Shown: one piece after another, positions 47,276 through 56,163 of the stretch
Numbering within the stretch: position 1 is the first letter of the stretch
Layout of the letters: every line of letters begins with the position of its first letter
Assembly (NCBI GenBank): GCA_934271735.1
Contig: CAKQSB010000001.1
Span: 62,001 to 126,000, forward strand
Source of the DNA: an uncultured Clostridia bacterium
GTDB taxonomy: Bacteria > Bacillota > Clostridia > Christensenellales > Borkfalkiaceae
DNA: 64,000 bases
Reading direction: 5' to 3'
Program-made: the position numbers and the translations under genes
Notes under the pieces: model-generated
Told to the model about the DNA's origin: nothing
Databases searched by the model: none
The model's input: only the letters and a program-made list of their open reading frames with translations

Positions 47276-48467
47276 ATTCGAACACGCCCGCCGTCCAACC
47301 GAGCATTTCCAGCACGTCATATTCGTTTACGGTAGCCGCGCCGCCTTTTTCGCCGTCGTACTTTTCCCAAAGCCTGCCGCTTTTTTCAAATTCCCCGGCA
47401 ACCGTATTAAGATACGTTTTCGCAATCAGTTCCGCCTTTTCGTTCTCTCCGACCGCTTTCGCCGCGGCGTACGCGAGAAAATTGTCGGGCGCCCAGCTGT
47501 TCGGATATCCCCATTGATAAACCGTATTCTGCTTGGTTTTTTCAACGCAAATTACGCCGTAAGGTTTAAAAAGTCGGCCTATAAGCCGATTAAACGCATT
47601 TTTATCATCGCATAACCCGACGACGAACGGCATAAACATACTGCTTGAATAAAGTTCGGTTTTCTTTTCCGAAACGAAATTGTAATCGTGAAACAGACCG
47701 TCGTCGCCCGCCATATACTTTTCCATTTTCTCTTTTCTGAGCTTTAATGCCCGGGAAAATTTCTCCGTCTTACAAGGCTCGAATTTTTTAGACCATTCGA
47801 AAAGATCCCGCTCCGCGCCGTAAAGATTAGCGTTCAAATCCACGGGAAGAAAACTCGCTCCTTCGAAACCGAAACGCGGAGTCCAGTCCATACCCGATTC
47901 CGCAACGGCGATAAAATTTTCCGATAAGGAAAGCTTTTCTTCTTTCGTTTTTTGCTCGGATAAATTAAGTCTTTCGTCGGCAACGTAGCCGTAATAGTCG
48001 AGAAGCTCGTTTTCGGGCAATTTATGGTGAAAATGTCTGTTAAGTCCGTCATATCCCGCGCGCTCGGTCTGCCAGAACGCGTACTCTTTTTTTAACGTGA
48101 AATAAGCTTTTTCAAGCCATTTTTCGTCGCCGAAAGCCGCGTAAACGTCATTAACGATAAAATGAAGATAAGGCGGCTGCGAGCAGAATTTGGACAAATG
48201 CTCGCTTATCGCGTTGGGAACGAATCCGAAGTTTTCCACGGAATTCAAAAGGTTTTCGGCGTTGTTCTTCGCTTCTTCCGCTCGTCCGTCGGCGATAAGC
48301 CCCTTGTTCGTGAAATAGGTATCCCAGTAAAACAACACCTTGAAAGGTCCGTTTATGCAAGGCGGAACGAAAGGCTTAACGTAAAGCGAAGGCGTTTCCG
48401 CATTTTCGGGCGCGATAATCGCTTTTTCCCAACTGTTTATTATGTATTCGTGAGTTTTTGCTATCAT
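47250..48467 (-). CDS. GH37-like (trehalase family) glycoside hydrolase
   Basis: A 405-residue cytoplasmic (alpha/alpha)6 enzyme. Diagnostic stretches are VLFYWDTYFTNKGLIADG (like the WDTYF signature), AVAESGMDWTPRFGFEG, QWGYPNSWAPDNFLAYA and RLWEKYDGEKGG. They match positions of the trehalase signatures, but the shorter length and the context suggest another alpha-linked sugar substrate. It directly precedes the Gfo/Idh gene and follows the uncharacterised 657-residue gene. Its extreme 3' end is duplicated downstream. Confidence 0.75.
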   Translation of the reverse strand: MIAKTHEYIINSWEKAIIAPENAETPSLYVKPFVPPCINGPFKVLFYWDTYFTNKGLIADGRAEEAKNNAENLLNSVENFGFVPNAISEHLSKFCSQPPYLHFIVNDVYAAFGDEKWLEKAYFTLKKEYAFWQTERAGYDGLNRHFHHKLPENELLDYYGYVADERLNLSEQKTKEEKLSLSENFIAVAESGMDWTPRFGFEGASFLPVDLNANLYGAERDLFEWSKKFEPCKTEKFSRALKLRKEKMEKYMAGDDGLFHDYNFVSEKKTELYSSSMFMPFVVGLCDDKNAFNRLIGRLFKPYGVICVEKTKQNTVYQWGYPNSWAPDNFLAYAAAKAVGENEKAELIAKTYLNTVAGEFEKSGRLWEKYDGEKGGAATVNEYDVLEMLGWTAGVFEYFYKELGL

Positions 48468-48501
48468 TTGATTATGGCTCCGTAATTTTTACCGTTTTTC
48501 G

Positions 48502-50475
48502 TTAATCCCCGTCGAAAAGCCCTTCGCAAGAGCTTAATCTCGTCCATACATAACGCGATAAGCCGCTGTCCGTCTGTTTCGGAAAACCGTTTACTATGCG
48601 GAACTTTACCTCGGAAGAATTATCGGTAAAGCCGCCGCCCGTTATATAATCGGGCTGATAGCACGCGTAACTTCTCCCTTTGCGGTCGATTTTGGAGAGG
48701 TTGCTCATATAACCGTTACGGGCTTTTTCGAGATAATTTTTATCGCCCGTTACAACGTAATACCAATAGTCCGCTTCGGCTCGCCAGATCGTCCAGGCGT
48801 GACCGCAACAAAGCGCGTTGCCGTCCTTATCGCCCTCCCATTTCGTTTCCCACCACCTTAACGAGCTGAAAAACATAGGCGCTTTATGCGCTTTTATGAC
48901 CCAACTGTCGTGAATATCGAGTATTTCTTTCGCTCGGGCAATATATTCGTCCTTTTTCTCCGCTTTCGCGCAAAAATACAAAAGGGTAAGCGCAGAACAA
49001 GACATACTTCCCTCTTCGATAAACGGTTCGGACTCGTCCTGCCCGAGCGTTTCCGTCGGGAACGAAATTCCGCGCTTATAAACGTGCCTCGCCATTTTCC
49101 GCGCCGCCGAATAATATTTTTCGGACTTTTCCGGCATTTTGTCTTTCAGAAATTCCGCAAGTTCGATAACGGGGATAATAAGGCAGCAAACCGTCGTGTA
49201 GTCCTCGGTTTTCTTCGACCATTCCATAAAAGTTTCTATCGCGCCGCTTTTCGAAAGGTGATTTTTCAAAACGGAATCCATAGCCTTAACGGCGTAATCG
49301 AGATACTTTTTTGTGCCGAAAACCTTATATGCGTCGAGCAGAATTCCTATTCCGAAAAACTGCTCCTGAACCCTGTTCGAATTAAAAACATTGTATGCGG
49401 GATAGCCTTTGCGGGCTTTATAAAAAATCGTCTCTCTGTCTTTAGCCTTGCTTTCGTCGCGTTCGGTTATAAGCTCGAGCGCGCCTTTGATTTTTTGGGT
49501 AAGCGTATTGCTTTTGCCGAATTTTTGCATATACCTCAGAATCGCCGAAACGTAACATTTCCATTCGCATAAGTTCCCGTCTCCGGTTGCCAAATCCGCT
49601 TCGCTCACACTATACATTGACTTTTTAAAAAGCTCGTTAATCGACTTATAGGCGTATATAACCGCATCCGTCCCCCTCTTTTTCCCCTTATACGGAACAA
49701 CGGTTAAAAGTCCTTCGCGGCGCGGCTCGACTTCCGCGTAGCCGCCGAGATTTTTAAACTTTTCACCGCCTGTGCGGACGTAATCGAAATCGCCGCAAAC
49801 ATAGATTTTAAGTTTTTCGCCGAGCTTAACATAGCTTTGCTTATAATAAGCCACGGGGATTTTTTTGATTTCAGATACTTTTTCTATCGCTTCTTTATAA
49901 GAAGAAACGGGCAGAAAAAGCAGTTTCAGGCGTCTAGTAAAACTTATTTTATACGCCCTGTCGAAAGACGCCAGAAATTTCAGATTATCGAAAAACTGCC
50001 CGCCCGAAAAAAGCGAATAATCCATCTTCCAGCCGTCGGCTTTACCCAAAGACAATATGAGCAGATTTTTCCCCTCGGGGTTTGTCAGATAGCAAAAAAT
50101 ATGTTTGTTATCCGAAGAATTATAAGGCGAGTTGAAAAGATATTGCTTTTCCCACCCGCCGCAATTCTTCTTGCCCATAAATTTAAGCGGCAGATTAAGC
50201 CCGTATTCCGATAGCTTATCCGCATTTTTCGCCCCGTCGTTTTCGCTCCCGAACGTTTTAAGTTCGACGACGAACCCGCCGTATTTTTCCGAAACCGAAA
50301 GCCGACTGTTCGTTTCGGCGTTGATTCCGTTTTCGTCGAAAATCCCCTTTCGGGAAAGATAGGGCGTACCTTGCGGTTTCGCCCCTGTTGTTATATCGTC
50401 CGATTTTAAAGTGTACGAAACCGACATATCGCCGACAAAATACAGCGATTTCAGTTTCCCGTAAGCCTTGTTCAT
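48502..50475 (-). CDS. Uncharacterised (alpha/alpha)6-barrel-like protein of the glycan cluster
   Basis: I do not recognise a named family. The 657-residue protein has no signal peptide. Residues 1-290 are beta-rich (YTLKSDDITTGAKPQGTPYL; VAYYKQSYVKLGEKLKIYVC). Residues 300-640 are helical with paired aromatic motifs (GYPAYNVFNSNRVQEQFFGI, MFFSSLRWWETKWEGDKDG, CCGHAWTIWRAEADYWYYVV), as in six-hairpin glycosidases and epimerases. The EEGSMSCSALTLLYF segment may contain catalytic acid residues. It begins 10 bases after the upstream oxidoreductase gene, so it belongs to the operon; a glycoside hydrolase or lyase role is likely but unproven. Confidence 0.55.
   Translation of the reverse strand: MNKAYGKLKSLYFVGDMSVSYTLKSDDITTGAKPQGTPYLSRKGIFDENGINAETNSRLSVSEKYGGFVVELKTFGSENDGAKNADKLSEYGLNLPLKFMGKKNCGGWEKQYLFNSPYNSSDNKHIFCYLTNPEGKNLLILSLGKADGWKMDYSLFSGGQFFDNLKFLASFDRAYKISFTRRLKLLFLPVSSYKEAIEKVSEIKKIPVAYYKQSYVKLGEKLKIYVCGDFDYVRTGGEKFKNLGGYAEVEPRREGLLTVVPYKGKKRGTDAVIYAYKSINELFKKSMYSVSEADLATGDGNLCEWKCYVSAILRYMQKFGKSNTLTQKIKGALELITERDESKAKDRETIFYKARKGYPAYNVFNSNRVQEQFFGIGILLDAYKVFGTKKYLDYAVKAMDSVLKNHLSKSGAIETFMEWSKKTEDYTTVCCLIIPVIELAEFLKDKMPEKSEKYYSAARKMARHVYKRGISFPTETLGQDESEPFIEEGSMSCSALTLLYFCAKAEKKDEYIARAKEILDIHDSWVIKAHKAPMFFSSLRWWETKWEGDKDGNALCCGHAWTIWRAEADYWYYVVTGDKNYLEKARNGYMSNLSKIDRKGRSYACYQPDYITGGGFTDNSSEVKFRIVNGFPKQTDSGLSRYVWTRLSSCEGLFDGD
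49638..49651 (+). repeat. Copy of the dispersed 14-mer TAATCGACTTATAG
   Basis: Inside the 657-residue gene; the opposite strand codes AYKSIN. Confidence 0.8.
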
Positions 50476-50485
50476 TTCGGTAAAT

Positions 50486-51745
50486 TTATTCTATATCTAT
50501 CGGCTTTCCGCCCGAAAGTCTCGAGTCTTCCGCCGCGAAACTCATTCTGTGCGAAATGAGGCTGTCCTCGAGCGTCGTTCTCGTTTCCGTGGGCGCGCCG
50601 CCCGCAACGTAAGAAATAAAATCCTCGAAAAGAAGCTTATCCCCGCCGCCGTGGACGGAAAGATCGGTCGCGATTTTCGTGATGTCGATGACGTAATCGT
50701 CCGATCTGAAAGGCTTAACCTGCACGGAGTTTTCTTCCATATCGGCGACAATCTCGCCGAGCGTCCCGTGGACCTTTATGCACCTGTGACATTCCTTGGA
50801 AAACGCCGTCATAGTAAGCTGAGCCGTAACGTTGCCCTCGAAAAGCATATTAACGACCTGATGATCGACAACGTCGTTATCGCAGGCAAAAACGCATCTG
50901 CCGTAAGGGTATTTCTCGTCGGATAAAAGCTTGCCGATATATTCCTTTCTTGTTCCCCTGAACGCCATTGCGTTACCCAGAATCGGATTATACGCCTTGT
51001 AAATGTCGTTATAAATCTTGAACGCGTCGTAAGGGCAATCTTTTTTAACGTTTTCGGGGCAACGGAAACATCTGTCCGCGCTGCCCTTGGGAGCATTTTC
51101 TTTCTTAAAATAATACAAATCGCCGAACGACGAAACTTTTTTGCATTTTTTGCCCATAAGCCAGAAAATTATATCGAGATCGTGACAGCATTTCGCCAGA
51201 ATCATAGGCGAGCTTTCCTCTTTATTTCTCCAAGCCCCGCGGACGTAAGAATGAGCGTCGTGCCAATAAGCCACGTTTTCCGTCTGACTTATCGTCACCA
51301 CGTCGCCGATTTCGCCGCTTTTTATGACCTCGCGGATTTTCATATAAAACGGACTGTAACGAAGAACGTGACAGATCATCGCCTTTCTTCCCGTTTCTTT
51401 CTGAACCCTTAAAATCTCCGCGCAGTCCTCCATCGTCGTCGCGATAGGCTTTTCGAGACAGATATCGTAGCCGAGTTTCATCGCCGTTACGGCGTGCTCT
51501 AAATGCTGCTTATCCTGCGTGCAGATGAACGCGACATCCGCAATTTTGCCTTGCGCGAAGATTTCTTCCGCGCTTTTATAACAGTTTTCGGGATTTAACC
51601 CGAATTCCTTAATCGCCTTTTCTCTCGCTTCCTCGTTTATATCCGCGATAGCCGTAAGCTCGGTTTTTTCGCTATCTACGGCATATTCTCCGAAGAGCTG
51701 ACCTCTGCCGCCGAAACCGACGATTATAACTTTGATTTTATCCAT
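50486..51745 (-). CDS. Gfo/Idh/MocA-family oxidoreductase (paralogue 2)
   Basis: A 419-residue relative of the gene at 45944. Rossmann motif IVGFGGRGQLFGEYA, EKPIATTMEDCAEI, HVLRYSPFYMKIREVI with the same sequence pattern as paralogue 1, and a Cys cluster RCFRCPENVKKDCPYDA at about residue 226. It overlaps the rhamnosidase gene by eight bases, so the two are translated together. Two such enzymes in one cluster suggest an oxidation-elimination-reduction route for a glycoside, as described for some Gfo/Idh pairs (inference). Confidence 0.85.
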   Translation of the reverse strand: MDKIKVIIVGFGGRGQLFGEYAVDSEKTELTAIADINEEAREKAIKEFGLNPENCYKSAEEIFAQGKIADVAFICTQDKQHLEHAVTAMKLGYDICLEKPIATTMEDCAEILRVQKETGRKAMICHVLRYSPFYMKIREVIKSGEIGDVVTISQTENVAYWHDAHSYVRGAWRNKEESSPMILAKCCHDLDIIFWLMGKKCKKVSSFGDLYYFKKENAPKGSADRCFRCPENVKKDCPYDAFKIYNDIYKAYNPILGNAMAFRGTRKEYIGKLLSDEKYPYGRCVFACDNDVVDHQVVNMLFEGNVTAQLTMTAFSKECHRCIKVHGTLGEIVADMEENSVQVKPFRSDDYVIDITKIATDLSVHGGGDKLLFEDFISYVAGGAPTETRTTLEDSLISHRMSFAAEDSRLSGGKPIDIE

Positions 51746-54239
51746 TATGTTTAATCTCCGTAAGGATTATCCGTCCGAAAACCCCGTAGTTTTTATTGCT
51801 TCCCGTCATAACGTTTTCTTCCGTCGAACCTATCGTAAGTTCGATTTCGTTCGCGCCGCTTAAAACGCAATCGGTTATATCGAAAACGTAAGGCGACCAG
51901 AGCCTTGCCCCCGCGAATTTGCCGTTTACTTTAACGCTCGCGTAAGTATCGACGTTTTCGAGACTCAACAAAAGTTTTCCCGCAGGCTTTTCGATTTCGA
52001 CTTTCTTTACAAAAGCGACTTCGCCCGAGAAATTATCTTTCCCCGCGGCGAAAAAGTCCGCGCGTCCGACGATTTTCCCGATTTCCCCGACAATCCAGTT
52101 TTCGGTTATGTCTTTAACGATTTCCTCTTCCGCTTTTCGGGACGATTTAACTCTGTCGTTTGTAAACGAAACGATAACCGACCCGTTCGCGGGAATATTT
52201 ATTTCGACCGAAACTCCGTTTTCGTCCACGGTGAATTCCGCAGGGGAAATTTCTCCGTTTTCGGCATTTAAAATTTCCGCGCCCGAAAACTCCTCTCTTC
52301 CGATAACGAAGCGTTTTTTCTTATCCGTAACGTTTACGAAGAAATCGATTTCGGTCGAGCCGTCTTCTCTTTTAAGCAGTAGCACGCCTTTATTATCGCC
52401 CGAAACGGGTTTAAGACCGAGCTTATCCACAAGAAGTTCCGCCGCTTCGTCCTCTCTGTGTTTTTTGAAATCGACGAAATTTTCCGAGGAACAAAGCTCG
52501 TTTAAAAGTTTATCGTAAGTATCTCCCCTCACCCCGCCTTCGTCCGTCGGGCAGAAACTGCCGAGCGATACAACAAGCCCGCCGGATTTGGCGAATCTGT
52601 TGATTTTCGCAAGCGTTTTTTCCGTCATTACCGAAGTAAACGGCAGAATAATCGACTTATAGCCGAGCTTTTTATTACCGATCGCGCCGCAACCTTTATC
52701 GCCGCAAAGCTTTGTTTCCACGCCGAAGTCGTTTAAAAAATCAAAGCAAACGCCGCTTTCGCTTAAATTGCAGGTAAGCTCGATAAGCTCTTCGTCAAGC
52801 TCGTGAATGGTATATCTGCTCAGCGGACGAAATTCTGCCCACGCGGTTTTAACGGGGAAATACACAGCCGCGTCGGGCGCGTAGTTTCCCGTTCTTCCTA
52901 TATAACTAAGCCTTTTGACGTAATCGGCGTACTTTTTGAAATATTTCCAGTAACCGTTCTGGAAGAAAAGCGACGGCGGACTTTCGGTTTTCCTTATGCC
53001 GTCCGTCGAATAGAAAAACGCGTGCGGCACGAGCATATTTACGCCCTGAACAAACTGCAGATCGGTTTTCCTTTTCATTTCCTCGGGCGTAAGCGACCAG
53101 CCGAAACCGCCGAACGTCTCGCTGAAACATATTTCCTTATCGTAAATATGCGCGGCGGAAGAACCGAGCCTTTCGGTAATTCTTCTCGGATTTTTATCTA
53201 TGCAGTCAATCCCCGAAGCGTCGAGCGCGCTTATCGCCGTGAAGAAATCGCTTTCCGTCTGCACGAGCGACTCGATAAAATCTTCTCTGTGAAGGTGTCC
53301 GATGTGGATAAGTCCGTCTTTTTTGAGAAAATCGGAAATAACGTCGAAGTAGCTTTCCTTATAAAATTCCGCGACGGCGGCGTAATAATCGCATCTCGTT
53401 TTAACGGATATCTCGCCCATATTCTGCCACAAACAGCAAAGGTGCGGGCGGATATCGTAACCGAATTTTTCTATAAATCTCTCGGCGAAATCGTTCGTCC
53501 AGATAACGGTGTTGAGATTTTTGCACTGTTCGAAATAGTTCTGATAAAACCCGGGTTCGTCGGTGAAAAAACCTTTTATGACTTTTCCCCACTTATCGGG
53601 AAATCTCTTTTTATACTCTTCGTGAGTGCATTTAACGAACGCTTTCGTGGCGTTCGGGTTAAGCAAATCGACGTAAGGATAAGGCGAATACGCAGGACGA
53701 TGTCTGCATTTTTCCTTTCTGAAAACGTAAACTTCCCAAAGAAGGGTTTCGGATTTCCACGGTTTGCATTTTTTGTTTTCGTAATCGGTTATATCGAGAA
53801 AGTAATCGTAACTGTGCGCCGCGATAACACACTCGATTTCCGTGTTCGGTTTGTCCTCGACGGTTATGTACTGCCCGATAACGGGATAAATTTTCTCGAC
53901 GGAAAGGCATATCGCCGCGAAGTCTTCGTTTCCGCCGACGACTTTTCCGCCTGCGTAGCCGCTCGGCCAGTTGTCTTCGTCGTAAATAAGCGCGGTAAGC
54001 CCGAGTTTTTCGCACTCGTCTAAAATAACGCCTATCTTTTTAAACCACTCGTCCGAAAGATATTCTATTTTGCAACCCTTTCTCGAATGAAGAATGACCT
54101 CGTCCACGCCCTTTTGCTTCATTTCCGAAAGTTGGCGTTTAAGTTCTTTATCATCGAGATCGCCGTTTAAAAACCAGAACGGCGCGACCGAACAATCTTC
54201 GGGAGGATTTTTGAATTGTTTTTTGTCAAATAGTTTCAT
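51738..54239 (-). CDS. GH106-like alpha-L-rhamnosidase
   Basis: An 833-residue protein of the GH106 type: VAPFWFLNGDLDDKELKRQL at the start, then GVDEVILHSRKG and ALIYDEDNWPSGYAGGKVVG (about residues 82-101), the most conserved stretch of that family. The C-terminal 120 residues form a galactose-binding-like jelly roll (ASVKVNGKFAGARLWSPYVF). No signal peptide, so it acts on imported oligosaccharides. It lies between the importer genes and an oxidoreductase. Fit to family is good, but rhamnose specificity is inferred. Confidence 0.78.
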   Translation of the reverse strand: MKLFDKKQFKNPPEDCSVAPFWFLNGDLDDKELKRQLSEMKQKGVDEVILHSRKGCKIEYLSDEWFKKIGVILDECEKLGLTALIYDEDNWPSGYAGGKVVGGNEDFAAICLSVEKIYPVIGQYITVEDKPNTEIECVIAAHSYDYFLDITDYENKKCKPWKSETLLWEVYVFRKEKCRHRPAYSPYPYVDLLNPNATKAFVKCTHEEYKKRFPDKWGKVIKGFFTDEPGFYQNYFEQCKNLNTVIWTNDFAERFIEKFGYDIRPHLCCLWQNMGEISVKTRCDYYAAVAEFYKESYFDVISDFLKKDGLIHIGHLHREDFIESLVQTESDFFTAISALDASGIDCIDKNPRRITERLGSSAAHIYDKEICFSETFGGFGWSLTPEEMKRKTDLQFVQGVNMLVPHAFFYSTDGIRKTESPPSLFFQNGYWKYFKKYADYVKRLSYIGRTGNYAPDAAVYFPVKTAWAEFRPLSRYTIHELDEELIELTCNLSESGVCFDFLNDFGVETKLCGDKGCGAIGNKKLGYKSIILPFTSVMTEKTLAKINRFAKSGGLVVSLGSFCPTDEGGVRGDTYDKLLNELCSSENFVDFKKHREDEAAELLVDKLGLKPVSGDNKGVLLLKREDGSTEIDFFVNVTDKKKRFVIGREEFSGAEILNAENGEISPAEFTVDENGVSVEINIPANGSVIVSFTNDRVKSSRKAEEEIVKDITENWIVGEIGKIVGRADFFAAGKDNFSGEVAFVKKVEIEKPAGKLLLSLENVDTYASVKVNGKFAGARLWSPYVFDITDCVLSGANEIELTIGSTEENVMTGSNKNYGVFGRIILTEIKHNG
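52649..52662 (+). repeat. Copy of the dispersed 14-mer TAATCGACTTATAG
   Basis: Inside the GH106-like gene; the opposite strand codes GYKSII, the same phase as the copy at 49638. Confidence 0.8.
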
Positions 54240-54251
54240 ACCTTAATCCTT

Positions 54252-55133
54252 TTAACCCTTTACGCCGTCAGACGAAGAAAGTCCGTTCTGCAGCGGTTTC
54301 TGGAATATCGCGTACACGATAAGAATGGGAAGCATAGCTATTATAAGCGCGGCGAATTTAAGCGTTTCGCCCGTGGTTGCGTCGTTCATAAGTTCGTTTA
54401 TGCCCGCAGACAAAGTGTATTTCGTCGGGTCTTTTATGAACGTGATGCTCATTATGTATTCGTTCCAGATACCTACGAAGCTAAGTAGTCCTACCATAAA
54501 TATCGCAGGAACAACCATAGGAAGAATAAGTTTCGCAAATGCCTGAAACTGGTTCGCGCCGTCGATTTCCGCAGCTTCCAGAATGGAATTGTTTATGCTT
54601 CGCATAAAGGGCGTGAGCAAAAATACGTAAAACGGCACGCCCTGAAGAGCGTTCGTGATCATAAGCGTGAATAAAACGACGTTGCTTTTAGTCATGTTCA
54701 GCTTTTTGCACATCTGCAAAAGCGGAATTAAAAGAAGCATCTGCGGAACCATCATGAATATCGAATAGAAAATCTCGATCGATTTCACGACGGGGTGAAT
54801 AAATTTCCCCACTACGTAAGCGGAAGTGGTCGTCATGATTATCGATAAAGCGACGGTTCCGACGCTTAAAATCAAACTATTTAAGAAATACTTCGAGAAA
54901 TTCGCGCCTTCCCACGCTTCTTTATAGTTTACCCATTGCAATTTTTCGGGCAATTTCCAGGCGTTCGTGCCGAACTCGATGTTTGTTTTAAGAGAACTTA
55001 AAACAGCCCAGAGAATAGGGAAAATGATAAGAATCGACCAAATTATGAGGAAAATTCTTACGACGTTTCTCGTTATCGTGAGCGATTTTTCCTCCACGCG
55101 ATTTTTGCGGTTTTTAACTTTGAGTTCTTTCAT
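54252..55133 (-). CDS. Carbohydrate ABC transporter permease (MalG type)
   Basis: Inner-membrane subunit of a type I sugar importer. The 293-residue protein has six predicted helices and the EAA loop EAAEIDGANQFQAFAKLILP near residue 190, which contacts the ATPase. It overlaps the upstream permease by four bases (ATGA). No ATPase gene is in the window; these CUT1 systems use a shared MsmK-like ATPase encoded elsewhere. Confidence 0.92.
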   Translation of the reverse strand: MKELKVKNRKNRVEEKSLTITRNVVRIFLIIWSILIIFPILWAVLSSLKTNIEFGTNAWKLPEKLQWVNYKEAWEGANFSKYFLNSLILSVGTVALSIIMTTTSAYVVGKFIHPVVKSIEIFYSIFMMVPQMLLLIPLLQMCKKLNMTKSNVVLFTLMITNALQGVPFYVFLLTPFMRSINNSILEAAEIDGANQFQAFAKLILPMVVPAIFMVGLLSFVGIWNEYIMSITFIKDPTKYTLSAGINELMNDATTGETLKFAALIIAMLPILIVYAIFQKPLQNGLSSSDGVKG

Positions 55134-56056
55134 AACGCTTCACCCGCCTTGTTCATTGCAAATTTAACCGAAAGGGATATAACGCATGTAATAATAAGCA
55201 TGACGATCGCGGCGGCGTAAGAATAACCTATCGCGAGAGTATGATTCGCATATCCGTAAAGATATACGTAAAGCCCCATAACCATAGCGTTGTTATCGAG
55301 TCCGCCGTTAGGCGCGAAAACGTTTACGAGCCCGAAGTTTCCGCCGAGCGACTGATATAAAATGGATACGACCATAAACGTTACCTGAAGCCATACGGCG
55401 GGCATCGTTATATACTGAAGCTGTTTCATTTCGCCCGCGCCGTCAATCCTCGCCGCTTCGTAAAGCTCGGCGGGAATCTGATGAATGGAAGCTATCATAG
55501 TGAGCATAAAAAGCCCCACGCCGCACCAGCTCGCGACGAAACCTATAACGCCGAGCGGATATTTCGTTACCCAGTCGATGCTGAACCCGCTTTTGAAAAT
55601 CGAGCAGATCGCATTCATAAGTCCCATGTTTGAAGGCATGAAAACAAACCCCCACAAAGAACCGATAATTATCGTCGAAATTACGTTAGGAACATAGAAA
55701 ACGAATTTATAGAACACCACTTCCGGCGTTTTCATACGGAATCTCGTGAGCGTGACCGCAAAAAGCACCGTTAAAAAACATATCAGAACTTCTTTGATAA
55801 GCGTTATGATAAGGTCGTTTTTAAGAGCTTTCCAAAAAACGGGATCTTTAAAAACGTCGGTGTAATTCTTCCACTTTATATAAGTCATTTTCTTATATCC
55901 GCCCCATTTATAAAAGCTCATTTTCACGGACTGCAAAATGGGCACAACGCAGAACATTATGTAAAGTGCAAGAACCACGCCGCATGTAACGGCAAAAAAT
56001 ATCCATTTGGATAACGTCATATTGCTGTTTATTTTAAATCTACGTTTTTTCGTCAT
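55130..56056 (-). CDS. Carbohydrate ABC transporter permease (MalF/UgpA type)
   Basis: Partner permease of the sugar importer. The 308-residue protein has six helices after a short cytoplasmic start (FFAVTCGVVLALYIMFCVVP) and an EAA loop YEAARIDGAGEMKQLQYITM near residue 205. It is separated from the binding-protein gene by a strong 15-bp hairpin. Length and order (binding protein, permease, permease) are those of CUT1 oligosaccharide importers. Confidence 0.92.
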   Translation of the reverse strand: MTKKRRFKINSNMTLSKWIFFAVTCGVVLALYIMFCVVPILQSVKMSFYKWGGYKKMTYIKWKNYTDVFKDPVFWKALKNDLIITLIKEVLICFLTVLFAVTLTRFRMKTPEVVFYKFVFYVPNVISTIIIGSLWGFVFMPSNMGLMNAICSIFKSGFSIDWVTKYPLGVIGFVASWCGVGLFMLTMIASIHQIPAELYEAARIDGAGEMKQLQYITMPAVWLQVTFMVVSILYQSLGGNFGLVNVFAPNGGLDNNAMVMGLYVYLYGYANHTLAIGYSYAAAIVMLIITCVISLSVKFAMNKAGEAL

Positions 56057-56110
56057 CCTTTGTCGCTCCTTTTTAGCCTGAAGTGATTGGCTACCGAATA
56101 AAATTTATTT

Positions 56111-56144
56111 TTCCGCGCGCGGGGGATTCCCCGCGCGCGGAAAA
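56111..56144 (-). other. Intercistronic hairpin between binding protein and permeases
   Basis: TTTCCGCGCGCGGGG and its perfect inverse form a 15-bp, very GC-rich stem with a four-base loop. As in malE-malF, such a hairpin can protect the upstream message and reduce read-through, giving more binding protein than permease. Confidence 0.75.
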
Positions 56145-56163
56145 CTCTGAAAAAACAATGAAA

